A stretch of 64,000 bases of DNA from Pseudomonas extremaustralis (GTDB lineage: Bacteria; Pseudomonadota; Gammaproteobacteria; Pseudomonadales; Pseudomonadaceae), in contig NZ_LT629689.1 of NCBI RefSeq assembly GCF_900102035.1, forward strand, positions 6,606,501-6,670,500, read 5' to 3'. This document shows positions 23,186-31,951 of this stretch, in pieces. Positions within the stretch are counted from its first letter, which is position 1. The number at the start of each line of letters is the position of its first letter. Made by a program: the position numbers and the translations under genes. The notes beneath the pieces are model-generated. The model did not search any database and was not told the origin of the DNA. It saw only the letters and a program-made list of their open reading frames with translations.

Positions 23186-23571
23186 ATATTTAACCGGTTA
23201 GTTCAGGGGAGCGGTTTCTGGAATTGGCCGCAAGATGAGTGTTAAGACAAGGCTCACGACCAAAGTTCAACCTGAATTGCAATGAGGCCGCATCATGCCT
23301 CAGATTAGCCGGTTCCTTGGCGTCAATTCTGTGACAAATATTGAACTGCCTGAAGGCTTTATGCCAGCATTCATTTGCTTTTTTGTGGACTGGTTGGAAA
23401 CTCTTGCGCGAGCGATTCCGCGAGGGAACTTCCCGCAACGCCAGGCCACCACAGGGTTTTAGGCCGCACATCGTATAGCAAAGTGGCCCTTTGCCCTTAT
23501 CTTTAAGAGTAGTGGCAATTTGCCGATTTACTAGGGGGAAGCGACGTAAGGTAGGGCGGAATCGGAGGGGA
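23186..23571. other. amrZ leader and intergenic region
   Basis: These 386 bases separate amrZ from the small membrane gene pair, both on the minus strand. A candidate AlgU promoter for amrZ lies at 23243-23268. The rest has lower GC than its neighbours and no convincing open frame; nothing else was recognised. Confidence 0.5.
23243..23268 (-). promoter_or_regulatory. Candidate AlgU (sigma-22) promoter of amrZ
   Basis: On the minus strand GAACTT (23268-23263) is followed after 15 bases by TCTTA (23247-23243), close to the AlgU consensus GAACTT-N16-TCTGA. In P. aeruginosa, transcription of algZ/amrZ depends on AlgU, which supports the reading; the one-base-short spacer weakens it. Confidence 0.45.
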
Positions 23572-23754
23572 CTAGCGCAGTACCGGGTCGAATTTAATTC
23601 GACGGCCAAAAATGAGCGTCAACAGCAAAAGGCTCGCCGATACGCCGCTGGCGATGAATGCGCAGGTTTGAAGGTCTTGTTGCGCGTCAGCGCCTAAACC
23701 GATGGCGCCGGTGGCGAGGGTCAGGCACAGAAATAGCCAGGCGGATTTGGACAT
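23572..23754 (-). CDS. Tiny two-helix membrane protein
   Basis: A 60-residue protein with two hydrophobic stretches (AWLFLCLTLATGAIGLGA, then FIASGVSASLLLLTLIFG) ending in basic FGRRIKFDPVLR, the pattern of a small inner-membrane hairpin. No family is recognised. Its start lies 11 bases after the stop of the upstream 77-residue gene, so the two look co-transcribed. Confidence 0.65.
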   Translation of the reverse strand: MSKSAWLFLCLTLATGAIGLGADAQQDLQTCAFIASGVSASLLLLTLIFGRRIKFDPVLR

Positions 23755-23765
23755 GAGCGGTTTCC

Positions 23766-23999
23766 TCAGAAAACCCAGTGTTCAGACGCAGGCGCGGCCT
23801 GAGTGCCTTGGGCCAGGCGTACCGGCGATTGCGCGTTGGGAGTCATCACGGCCAGTTGCGGGCGTTGTTGCAGATGGTGCGGCACGGCTTGGCTGATCTG
23901 CGCAGGATCGTTACTGCCGGTCGATTGAAAATGGAACATCACCAATGCAGCGAGGGCTGCGGTGTTGAGGGCTAACAGCAGGGCACTGCTCATGGTCAT
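23766..23999 (-). CDS. Small membrane-anchored protein of unknown function
   Basis: A 77-residue protein with one N-terminal hydrophobic segment (ALLLALNTAALAALVMFHF) followed by a Gln/Pro-rich soluble tail. ATG 23999 is chosen because CGGAG lies just upstream; the frame is open further to 24122 without a ribosome-binding site. No family is recognised. It is paired with the 60-residue gene downstream. Confidence 0.65.
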   Translation of the reverse strand: MTMSSALLLALNTAALAALVMFHFQSTGSNDPAQISQAVPHHLQQRPQLAVMTPNAQSPVRLAQGTQAAPASEHWVF

Positions 24000-24319
24000 G
24001 TTCTCCGCTTGACGCCGTGGCTGAGTGGGTCTTGTAGGAGAAGTATTGCAGGTGCCGTGCCAATGTATAAATCTAATAAAATCAATTGGTTGGGTCTTGT
24101 TTAATAGGCCTGTGGATTGCAATTTGCAATGCTGGCAATTTGGGTGATTGCATTTTGCACGATGACGTCACGCGCCCGTGTTTACGGAGTGCAGGCGTGA
24201 TGTACCCGACAAGCATCGACCTACACTGAAAAAGCCAACGGACGACATGACAAAATCGACCTTGGCCGTTAACATGCACGCCGTCCGTCGCCGTGCCCCT
24301 GGCCTGTAGGCAGACATTC
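24000..24319. other. AT-richer spacer before tRNA-Arg(CCT)
   Basis: 320 bases without a credible gene. The first part is the promoter side of the minus-strand small-protein pair (AATCTAATAAAATCAATT region); the rest leads into the tRNA. Minus-strand open frames that run through the tRNA are antisense artefacts. Confidence 0.45.
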
Positions 24320-24396
24320 GTCCCAGTAGCTCAATTGGATAGAGCATCCCCCTCCTAAGGGGAAGGTTGGCCGTTCGAACCGGCCCTGGGACACCA
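24320..24396 (+). tRNA. tRNA-Arg (anticodon CCT)
   Basis: 77 bases with encoded CCA. Acceptor GTCCCAG pairs with CTGGGAC, anticodon CCT is at 24354-24356, T-arm GGCCGTTCGAACCGGCC. tRNA genes of this kind are common integration sites, and the next 2.1 kb is accessory in character, but no duplicated 3' end was found in the window. Confidence 0.97.
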
Positions 24397-24586
24397 TATA
24401 ATTCAATATCTCCAGCCAATGTATGTAATTCTTGCACAGTCTTATGGGTGCATGATGGGTGCATACGCAATACTTTAGACTGAAAAAGCCGCAACAAAAT
24501 TAGTTGAGGGCTGGGTGTAAGTGGAGGTATGAAGAGCGGGGTGATAATTCTGCCACCATGAAAAATTCGACTACAGGGAAGCAGTG

Positions 24587-25219
24587 ATGCGAATTCTATT
24601 TTTTGCGATGTGCTGTTTGTTGATCACCGCCTGTTCAAGCAACCCAACAGCACTCTTTGAAGAGCAAGTCAAAAACAGCACCACGCCGTTAGCACGGACC
24701 CCCTTTGAGGCCATGCACAACGCGCAAGCCGTGCCCATGCCGATCAACCCAGGATGGCGGCCACCCCAGTGGAAGATCACCGCTGCGGAACCGCGCATCT
24801 TGATTAACGGGGTACCGTCGAACTATCGATTATTCAGCGTCGCCTTAATAAAGGACAAACCCTTTCATATTGACGTTAACTCCTGGTGCGTCAACGCGTG
24901 CCTGGGGTTCAGCAAGTACGCCCTGAACCCTTATTTGATATTGGTGGACGCCAAAGGCAACGTGCAGGCTGAAGGTTTTGGCAAGGCGACTGGCATAGTG
25001 GGAGTCATCAGCCAAGTGTTGAAGGGCACGGTGACAACCAGCGGCACTTACTACCTGATAGTCGCGGCGGATAACCGTGCTCCTGGGGAAACCATTGTCA
25101 TCGACAACGTGCTGCTGATTGGGGCAGCGGCGAGCCCAATCACGCCGTTGCGGATTGGGATGGGTAGTTATCCGTTTGGGTCGGTTGGGCCGTTGTTGAA
25201 TACGGAAGAGACGCCTTGA
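24587..25219 (+). CDS. Predicted lipoprotein of unknown function
   Basis: A ~210-residue protein with a classical lipoprotein signal (MRILFFAMCCLLITACSS); the lipobox is LITAC. The mature part is predicted beta-rich, with a Cys-containing SWCVNACLGFS motif and repeated hydrophobic strands (YLILVDAKGNVQAEGFG, GTYYLIVAADNRAPGE). ATG 24587 follows ACAGGGAAG; a GTG three bases earlier is an alternative. It is the first gene after tRNA-Arg(CCT) and does not resemble a family I know. Confidence 0.75.
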   Translation: MRILFFAMCCLLITACSSNPTALFEEQVKNSTTPLARTPFEAMHNAQAVPMPINPGWRPPQWKITAAEPRILINGVPSNYRLFSVALIKDKPFHIDVNSWCVNACLGFSKYALNPYLILVDAKGNVQAEGFGKATGIVGVISQVLKGTVTTSGTYYLIVAADNRAPGETIVIDNVLLIGAAASPITPLRIGMGSYPFGSVGPLLNTEETP

Positions 25220-25289
25220 GGCTGTGAGGCAAGAAAGCGAACACGCCCGCTGCTAATTCAGTGGTGGAAGAGGTGAAGAAAGTGCCGGG

Positions 25290-25841
25290 CTAAGCCCTAT
25301 CTCTGATTCGTAATACTGTTGTAGTCGAGCAGTTAGCATGACGTGCTGTGGCACGTACACCAAGGCCGGCACGGAGCAGTTCGGTCACCCGCTTATGCAT
25401 GTCATTGTCGATGGGGCGGCCCTGATACTTGCCGGCGGCTTTGGCTTTCTCGATGCCTTGGGCCTGGCGCTCGCGCCGCTGCTCGTAATCCTTGCGCGCA
25501 ATGGCGGCCATCATATCCACCAGCATTGAATTGATCGCCCCCAGCATCCTCCCGGTGAACTCATCCCCCTTGGAATCCATCGCAGCCTTGAGCTTTTGCC
25601 AGTCGTCTACCGGGAGGCGGGAGAGGCGGTCTATAGATTCCACCAGCAGCACGTCACCCTTGCGCGCATCTTTCAGCAGGCGCGGCAACTCCGGCCGGTC
25701 GGCGGTGGCGCCGCTAGCGTTCTCCAGGTACACGCTCGCAATGACCTTATTATGGTCGCTGGCGAACTGCTCAAGCGAGGCACGGGCGCGGCCGGCGTCT
25801 TGTTCTTCGGTGGAAGCTCTGAGGTATGCGCGGATGAACAT
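25290..25841 (-). CDS. Serine recombinase (resolvase family) with apparent internal deletion
   Basis: A 183-residue resolvase/invertase-type recombinase. The catalytic serine is in YLRASTEEQDA (residue 10), conserved arginines are in SIDRLSRL, and a C-terminal helix-turn-helix is present (GVRATARHANCSTTTVLRIR). Compared with relatives I remember, the strand usually reading about 'VRVVALDLPTSW...' between AAMDSKG and DEFTGRMLGAINSML is missing, so ~18-20 residues of the catalytic core seem to have been lost in frame. It is probably inactive. It lies in the tRNA-adjacent remnant region. Confidence 0.75.
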   Translation of the reverse strand: MFIRAYLRASTEEQDAGRARASLEQFASDHNKVIASVYLENASGATADRPELPRLLKDARKGDVLLVESIDRLSRLPVDDWQKLKAAMDSKGDEFTGRMLGAINSMLVDMMAAIARKDYEQRRERQAQGIEKAKAAGKYQGRPIDNDMHKRVTELLRAGLGVRATARHANCSTTTVLRIRDRA

Positions 25842-25929
25842 GATGGGTGCCTGTATCAGTTAGGGCGTTCTACTAACGCTGTTGCACTTTGGGTGTTCCT
25901 TATCAAGCGGAAAGCTCGGAAAAGGCAAA

Positions 25930-26140
25930 ATAAGCCTGTGTAGTGGCCAACTATCCCGGACACGACGTTAAGTTTTTCTTCGGCCCGAGTTGGAGCCAGC
26001 CCACCGTTAAACTGATGCGGCCTAACCCAGTTGTATCGATGCATCAAGAAATGGCTTATATCCCGCTGAGTTTCCTGAGTCGTCATGTCCCCAATGGTCG
26101 GTATCCACTCGGTTTTGAGGCTCCTGAACACCCGTTCCAT
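25930..26140 (-). pseudogene. 3' fragment of an IS3-family transposase (OrfB)
   Basis: The reading MERVFRSLKTEWIPTIGDM...HRYNWVRPHQFNGGLAPTRAEEKLN is the C-terminal end of the integrase core (with the final catalytic glutamate of DDE in the ME/R-V-F-R-S-L-K region) of an IS3-family OrfB. The rest of the transposase, the partner OrfA and the terminal inverted repeats are absent. After the conserved end the frame continues to 25856 with unrelated residues, so the element has been truncated at both sides. Confidence 0.75.
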
Positions 26141-26204
26141 CGGCGCTTATCCCAACAATTTCCTCGTCGGCTCATTCTCTGACGCATGCGATTTCGCCAG
26201 AGTC

Positions 26205-26490
26205 GTTGGCGAAAATGACGGCTTCCAGTACTGCTCCGACTTATACCAGCAGACGCACATCAAGCACGGGATCAGGTGCTCAATGACCGACGGTTATGAT
26301 TGCTATCAGAACGCGATGGCCGAGCGGGTAAACGAGATTTTGAAAACGGAGCTTTTGCTGCATCGACCCCAAGACCTGGCGGATGCAGTGAAAATGGTGG
26401 ATGAGTCGGTGCAGATCTACAACGGGGGAGCGACCGCATTTCTCCCTGAAATACAAAACGCCCGATGCGGTGCACCGGGCGTTTTGAGAC
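26205..26490 (+). pseudogene. Frameshifted fragment of a second IS3-family transposase
   Basis: GFQYCSDLYQQTHIKHGIRCSMTDGYDCYQNAMAERVNEILKTELL is the catalytic-core end of a different IS3-family OrfB. Near 26424-26432 the frame breaks: the expected RRPHxSLKYKTPDAVHRAF continues in another frame (from about 26430 to 26485). Its left part is missing. Orientation is opposite to the fragment at 25930-26140, so two independent insertions have decayed here. Confidence 0.75.
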
Positions 26491-26536
26491 TGAAATAGGT
26501 TTGAACCTATTCCAGGACTAGACAGCCACTAACGCA

Positions 26537-28933
26537 TTATTTCTTGACGCTGTCCGGCAGCGTGTAAGCAATGATGTAATCACCGACGTCAGGCGAATGG
26601 CTCATGCCACCGGCGGAGATAACCACGTACTGCTTCCCTGTGGTGGGTGACTTGTAGATCAGCGGGGCGGCAACTGCGCCAACCGGCAGGCGTGCTTTCC
26701 ACACTTCTTTGCCGCTGGCCGAATCGAGCGCGCGCAGGTAGTAGTCCTGGGTGCCTGCGAAGAACACCAGGCCGGAGGCCGTCGAAGTCGGGCCGCCCAG
26801 TGTCGGCATACCCAGGGGAATCTGCATGTGCGTCTTGATCCCCAGCGGGCCTGTGTCCTGGACCGTACCCATTGGAACCTGCCAGACCAGTTTTTGAGTA
26901 TTGAGATCAATCGCGCTCATGCTGCCGAACGGTGGGGTGTTGCACGGCACGCCCAGCGGAGACTGGAGAATGTCGATTTTCACGCCGCCATAGATGCCGG
27001 CCACTTGCGGACGAATGGTGCCCATGAAGCCGGGGACTTCATCGGTGGATACTTTGAACTTTTTGGTCTCTTCCTTGGTGACCAGTGACATCCGCAAAGG
27101 CATGCGCATGTCGTTGACGAACATCATGCCGGTGTTTTCGTCGATGGACATGCCGCCCCAGTTCATGCCGCCGAGCAAGCTAGGCCACTCGATGTACGGC
27201 TTTTCGGTGGGTGGTGTAAACGGCCCTACGTAGACGGAGTCTTTGAACATGATGCGGCAATACAGTTGGTCGAAGGTCGATACGCCCCACATCGACTTTT
27301 CAGTCAGTGGGTCGGCGCCAATGACTGGCATGCCAACCGAGTATGGTTGCGTCGGCGACAGGTGCTCGCCTTCTGCTGCCGGCGAGGTGGTGACCGCGCG
27401 TTCCTGGACTTCGGTTACCGGCTGGCCGGTACGACGGTCCAGCACAAAGATATGGCCAGTCTTGGTGGTCTGAATCAGCACTGGCGTTTTCACGCCTTGG
27501 GCATTCTTGATGTCATACAGCACGGGTTGGGAAGGCAGGTCGTAATCCCACACGTCGTGGTGAACCATCTGGTAAACCCATTTGGCTTTACCGGTCGATG
27601 CATCGACTGCCACGACGGCCGCGCCGAATTTTTCCTTGGCTTGGTTACGATCACCGCCCCAATAGTCTGGAGGGCCATTGCCGGTCGGCAGGTAGACCAG
27701 GTTCAATTCTTTATCGTAGGTCGGAATAGTCCATACGTTAGGAGTTTCCAGAGTGAATTGGTGATCGGCAGCCGTTGTATCTGTACCCTCGGGCGCACCT
27801 ACGTCCCAGGCCCATACCAGGGACCCGGTCAAGACATCGAATGCCCGAACCGCCCCGGAAGGCTCGCCCGCCACAATGTCGCGTACCCAGCCGCCGACCA
27901 CTGTGAGGTGGCCCATGACAACAGGCAGCGACGTCGGGTGATAGCGCTTACTGTTTTCCGTCGGGCCCATGCCTTTCTTGAGGTCGACATAACCCTTGTC
28001 CCCAAAGCTTTGGCAAAGGGCGCCGGTGTGTGCATCCAGTGCAAACAAGCGGGCATCTACAGACGACACCAGAATACGCTGGCGACATTGCTGCTCATTG
28101 CCATAGGAGGCTTTTGCCGCCGCGCTCAAGCTGTCGTCTTTATCAATGTCGTAGTAGCCCACGCCGCGGCAAGTGACATGCTCTTCGCTCTTGGCATGAG
28201 GGTCGAATTTCCAGATCGGGTTACCCGTATCTCCGTCAAGAGCGGTGATCAGGTTTTCCGGCGTACATGAATACAGTACGTTGCCGATCTGCAGCGGTGT
28301 GTTTTCGTCAACGCCAGCGCCCGCACCGGTGGTGCGGCGGCCGGTCCTGTAGGTCCAGGCAACTTGCAGGTCCTTGACGTTATCCGGGGTGATTTGCGTA
28401 TAGGGGGCAAATCGTGTTCCCGAGGCATTACGCCCGAAGAACTCCCAGTTTTCAGGGGCGTTGGATGGCTCGCTGGGTGTGGTCGGGCCAACTGCGGCGA
28501 CAGGGTTCGAGATCCCGCCGTGGGGGAAGAACGCAGCAACGAACGTTGCGATCAGGGCGAGAAACACAGCAAACCCGAAGCGATTGGCTGCGCGCCGTGT
28601 GCTTGAGGACGTATTCGGGAAGGCGGCGCCGACCCACAGGCTGAGGGTCAGGATGATGGCCGGAACGACCAGGCGCGGAAGCAGCTCCCAATAGCTGAAC
28701 TGACCGACTTCGTAAAAAGCCCACGCACAGGTGGCCAGGAATATGACCACGGAGAGGGCAATGCTAATGGGTTTGCGCACAACGAAGAGTGCCGCGAGCA
28801 CTAAATAAGCCAGGCCGGCAAGCAGGTAATAACTCGATCCGCCGAGTGCTGACAGCTTTACGCCGCCGTATATCAACGCCAATGCTGCGGTAAAAACAAG
28901 CAGGGAAAACAGTCCCCTTGCGATATTGCTCAT
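26537..28933 (-). CDS. Membrane-bound PQQ-dependent dehydrogenase, glucose/quinate/shikimate family
   Basis: A 798-residue quinoprotein that oxidises a sugar or quinate/shikimate in the periplasm and passes electrons to ubiquinone. About five membrane helices occupy residues 1-130, followed by a PQQ-binding beta-propeller with W-docking repeats (WRVP-like KLVWQVPMGTVQDTGPLGI, GKEVWKARLPVG) and TCRGVGYYD. The C-terminal half resembles Gcd closely, but quinate dehydrogenase (QuiA) is in the same family and cannot be excluded. Start ATG 28933 has GGAAG 7 bases upstream; the in-frame ATG at 28972 (13 residues more) has none. No porin or PQQ gene is adjacent. Confidence 0.9.
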   Translation of the reverse strand: MSNIARGLFSLLVFTAALALIYGGVKLSALGGSSYYLLAGLAYLVLAALFVVRKPISIALSVVIFLATCAWAFYEVGQFSYWELLPRLVVPAIILTLSLWVGAAFPNTSSSTRRAANRFGFAVFLALIATFVAAFFPHGGISNPVAAVGPTTPSEPSNAPENWEFFGRNASGTRFAPYTQITPDNVKDLQVAWTYRTGRRTTGAGAGVDENTPLQIGNVLYSCTPENLITALDGDTGNPIWKFDPHAKSEEHVTCRGVGYYDIDKDDSLSAAAKASYGNEQQCRQRILVSSVDARLFALDAHTGALCQSFGDKGYVDLKKGMGPTENSKRYHPTSLPVVMGHLTVVGGWVRDIVAGEPSGAVRAFDVLTGSLVWAWDVGAPEGTDTTAADHQFTLETPNVWTIPTYDKELNLVYLPTGNGPPDYWGGDRNQAKEKFGAAVVAVDASTGKAKWVYQMVHHDVWDYDLPSQPVLYDIKNAQGVKTPVLIQTTKTGHIFVLDRRTGQPVTEVQERAVTTSPAAEGEHLSPTQPYSVGMPVIGADPLTEKSMWGVSTFDQLYCRIMFKDSVYVGPFTPPTEKPYIEWPSLLGGMNWGGMSIDENTGMMFVNDMRMPLRMSLVTKEETKKFKVSTDEVPGFMGTIRPQVAGIYGGVKIDILQSPLGVPCNTPPFGSMSAIDLNTQKLVWQVPMGTVQDTGPLGIKTHMQIPLGMPTLGGPTSTASGLVFFAGTQDYYLRALDSASGKEVWKARLPVGAVAAPLIYKSPTTGKQYVVISAGGMSHSPDVGDYIIAYTLPDSVKK

Positions 28934-29657
28934 TGAGGAACTTCCAGGGTTGGATCGATTATCGTCCGTCATATTTGTATGTGCTCAGTTGGGGAGATAC
29001 AAAGTTGCGTCCACTGCGTACGGGCAATCTGGCCGACTGCTCAGTCCGGCATTTCGCTGTCCAGGTGTCGTTCGTCCATGTTCCCGAGGCAAAGGGAGGG
29101 CGAATTACTGGACTGATTGAGTGTTGGCAGGAGGGGTAAACAAAACGTTGGCGGCAGTATTAAGCCGGCTTACTGTTCAGTCTGTAATGAGTATGTCCGC
29201 AGGTTCTGCGAACCTTGGCCGGGCGCATACGCTGTTTCGACTGATTCGGGGTTTGATCGAGGTGGTTTGATGCACGCGCTAGTCTATAGCGATGTTTTTT
29301 TGAATAAATCCATAAGACTGGAAAACATTGTTATTGGAACCGTAACAATCCGACGTGAACCGCATCGCCGAAGCGGTACTCCTCCAGATCTTTCACGCGG
29401 GGCTTTTTCGTGGGCGTTCGGTCTTTTCCTACGCCGGTCGAACCTTGCCGTCGATTGAGGTTCACAGCAAGGGCTCCTGTATTTATCGCAAAGGTGTACC
29501 CACACGCTTCTCGCCGGCGTCTGATCTGAGCTGTAGCCAATCGTGGTAAACAAAATAATCCCCGGAAATAGCGCATGTCGCCTGTCCGGACCCGGCAACC
29601 CGGGACTATCATGCCGGTAGTCCTGTCTCTCACCGCAAGGAGCCGCTCGGAACGCCG
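28934..29657. other. Intergenic region between the PQQ dehydrogenase and MFS genes
   Basis: About 720 bases, divergent. Several short open frames occur but none has a ribosome-binding site plus plausible codon use. CCGGCAACCCGGGACTATCATGCCGG just before the MFS gene contains a TATCAT-like -10. Nothing else was recognised. Confidence 0.5.
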
Positions 29658-31043
29658 ATGCGCCAGATCTGGAAATCTTTTCGAGCCCTTTATTTCGCTT
29701 CTTTGATGATGCTGATCGGCTCTGGCCTGCTCAGTACCTACCTGGCCCTGCGCCTGGCAGCCGACCATGTCGACAGCTTGTGGGTCGGTGCGTTGATGGC
29801 GGCCAACTATTTTGGCCTGGTACTGGGGGGCAAGATCGGGCACCGCCTGATCGCCCGGGTCGGACACATCCGTGCCTACGCCACGTGTGCCGGGATTGTC
29901 GGTGCGGCGGTGCTTGGTCATGGCCTGGTCGACTGGCTGCCGGCCTGGATCGTGCTGCGGGTGATCGTCGGCCTGGGGATGATGTGCCAGTACATGGTCA
30001 TCGAAAGCTGGCTCAACGAGCAGGCGGATGCCAAGCAGCGTGGCCTGGTGTTCAGCGGCTATATGATTGCTTCTTACCTGGGGCTGGTGCTGGGTCAACT
30101 GATTCTGGTCATGCATCCTCAACTGGGGCTGGAACTGTTGATGTTGGTCGCGCTGTGTTTTGCGCTGTGCCTGGTGCCGGTGGCCATGACCCGACGTATT
30201 CACCCGGCGCCTCTGCATCCTGCGCCAATGGAGCCGCGCTTCTTTATCAAGCGTGTACCGCAGTCGCTGAGTACCGTGCTGGGGGCCGGTTTGATCGTGG
30301 GGTCGTTCTACGGTCTGGCGCCGCTCTATGCTTCTCAGCAAGGGCTGACCACCGAACAGGTGGGCCTGTTCATGGGTAGCTGCATCTTTGCCGGGCTGGT
30401 GGTGCAGTGGCCGTTGGGCTGGTTGTCGGATCGCTATGATCGCGCACTGTTGATTCGCTGCTTTGCCGTGTGCCTGGCAGTGGCGGCATTGCCGTTGGCG
30501 GTGTTGACCAAGGTGCCGCTGGAAGTGCTGTTCGTGGTGGGGTTCGTGTGTTCCCTGGTGCAGTTCTGCCTGTACCCGTTGGCGGTAGCGTTTTCCAATG
30601 ACCATGTGGAGAGTGACCGTCGTGTTTCGCTCACGGCCATGTTGCTGGTGACCTACGGTGTCGGCGCCAGTATCGGGCCATTGCTGGCCGGTGTGATGAT
30701 GAACATGTTCGGCAGCCAGATGCTGTATGCGTTCTTCAGTCTGTGCGCATTGATCCTGGTGTGGCGTATCCGGCCCAAAGCCGTTACCAATATGCATCAG
30801 GTGGATGACGCGCCGCTGCAGCATGTGGCGATGCCCGACAGCATGTCCAGCTCGCCGTTGGTGGCTGCCCTTGATCCGCGGGTGAATGAGCAGATGGTGC
30901 AGGAGCAGATGCAGACTGCCGCCGCGGAGCCTGAACCTGAGGTCGATCCGCAACCGCCGGTGGATGAGCCCGCCTTTGAAGGTCCGCCGGAACCTCTGGG
31001 GCCGGAAGAGCATCCCCATGACTTGAGTCGGGCGCGGCCCTGA
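29658..31043 (+). CDS. MFS transporter with long acidic C-terminal tail
   Basis: A 461-residue major facilitator protein with 12 predicted helices. The loop 2-3 signature is seen as GGKIGHRLIARVGHIRAYA, and ESWLNEQ after helix 4 is typical of the YcaD-like subgroup. After residue ~375 it leaves the membrane and carries a ~85-residue Pro/Glu-rich tail (EPEPEVDPQPPVDEPAFEGPPEPLGPEEHP). Substrate unknown. ATG 29658 follows GCAAGGAGCC at a distance of about 15 bases. A bidirectional terminator separates it from flgZ. Confidence 0.88.
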   Translation: MRQIWKSFRALYFASLMMLIGSGLLSTYLALRLAADHVDSLWVGALMAANYFGLVLGGKIGHRLIARVGHIRAYATCAGIVGAAVLGHGLVDWLPAWIVLRVIVGLGMMCQYMVIESWLNEQADAKQRGLVFSGYMIASYLGLVLGQLILVMHPQLGLELLMLVALCFALCLVPVAMTRRIHPAPLHPAPMEPRFFIKRVPQSLSTVLGAGLIVGSFYGLAPLYASQQGLTTEQVGLFMGSCIFAGLVVQWPLGWLSDRYDRALLIRCFAVCLAVAALPLAVLTKVPLEVLFVVGFVCSLVQFCLYPLAVAFSNDHVESDRRVSLTAMLLVTYGVGASIGPLLAGVMMNMFGSQMLYAFFSLCALILVWRIRPKAVTNMHQVDDAPLQHVAMPDSMSSSPLVAALDPRVNEQMVQEQMQTAAAEPEPEVDPQPPVDEPAFEGPPEPLGPEEHPHDLSRARP

Positions 31044-31049
31044 TGGCAA

Positions 31050-31088
31050 AAAAAACGGGCAGATCCCAGAAGGACCTGCCCGTTTTTT
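31050..31088. terminator. Bidirectional terminator between the MFS gene and flgZ
   Basis: AAAAAACGGGCAG and CTGCCCGTTTTTT make a 13-bp stem; A and T runs on both sides serve both converging genes. Confidence 0.93.
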
Positions 31089-31105
31089 GTCGCGATCGTT
31101 AAGGT

Positions 31106-31855
31106 TTAAAAATCGTCGTCTTTGTCGAAGCGCCGCGCTTCACGTTGCAGCTGGTACACAAACCGTTCGACCTGGCGTTGTACCAGGCCACTCATGTTGT
31201 GGAAGCGCACGCCGGCGAAGGTGGTGTTGATCTTCTCTTCGTAATGCAGGTAACGCAGCTCTACCGAGGTGGTCATGCTGCCAAAGGGCAGGGCGGCGAT
31301 AAAGCGGTCGTAGACCTGGCCCAGTTGCAGGCGCTCGGAGATGTCACCTTCAAAGCGCAATTTGCAACCCGTGGCGGAAATATCCAACAGCTTGCCGCTG
31401 ACGGGCACCTTCAACTTCTCGCCGCCCAGCTCGATGTTGACCAGTTGGGCCAGTTTCAAGGCTGCGCGGAAGGCATTGCGGCGCTGGTGGTAGACCACTT
31501 CGTCGGGCATGCTGCCGGTATAGATGCGGTGGCCGTCCTTTTCGCTGATGCTCAGGTTGCCTTTGCTTTCCCAGGCGACGCGCACGCCATCGTGGAAGCC
31601 TTCGATGCGGAAGGGTTCGCCGTTCTCAAGATGGCGTTCGCCGTCGCGGGGGATCATTTCATCCAGCGCCAGGGTGCCGTTGTCCCGGCTGACGTCCACC
31701 AGGTAGCTCTGGAAGCGCTGGCTGCGTTCATGGAAGGTGATGATCAGCGGGTCATGGCTGTCCTGCAGCATCCGCAACGTGCCGGCGATTTCCAGAGGCG
31801 TGGTGAGGACCTTGGGTGGCTGCGGGGCATCTTCCGCATTAAGTGCGTTGAACAC
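31106..31855 (-). CDS. flgZ: c-di-GMP-binding flagellar brake protein FlgZ (YcgR-type, PilZ domain)
   Basis: A 249-residue protein with an N-terminal YcgR domain (about residues 10-120) and a C-terminal PilZ domain. The c-di-GMP motifs are both present: RxxxR in HQRRNAFR and DxSxxG in DISATGCKL. In pseudomonads FlgZ slows flagellar motors when c-di-GMP rises. GTG 31855 is chosen since TGGAGATGGAAG lies just upstream; the longer in-frame ATG at 31903 lacks a ribosome-binding site. It closes the flgM-flgN-flgZ row. Confidence 0.9.
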   Translation of the reverse strand: MFNALNAEDAPQPPKVLTTPLEIAGTLRMLQDSHDPLIITFHERSQRFQSYLVDVSRDNGTLALDEMIPRDGERHLENGEPFRIEGFHDGVRVAWESKGNLSISEKDGHRIYTGSMPDEVVYHQRRNAFRAALKLAQLVNIELGGEKLKVPVSGKLLDISATGCKLRFEGDISERLQLGQVYDRFIAALPFGSMTTSVELRYLHYEEKINTTFAGVRFHNMSGLVQRQVERFVYQLQREARRFDKDDDF

Positions 31856-31951
31856 GGTTCTTCCATCTCCAGACAAAATACGACTACACGCAATGGCGAG
31901 CATTTTGCCAGTATGTGGCGCGACTTGGATAGGCCGCGCGCTAAACAGGCA

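Noticed and set aside
24168-24497. Minus-strand 109-residue frame through the tRNA-Arg(CCT)
   Set aside because: Antisense of a tRNA; no ribosome-binding site.
24320-26498. A genomic island bounded by a duplicated tRNA 3' end
   Set aside because: No second copy of the tRNA 3' end was found in the window and no integrase is intact, so only remnants are reported.
29331-31049. 572-residue minus-strand frame opposite the MFS gene
   Set aside because: His/Gln-rich shadow frame; the MFS protein has clear membrane patterning.
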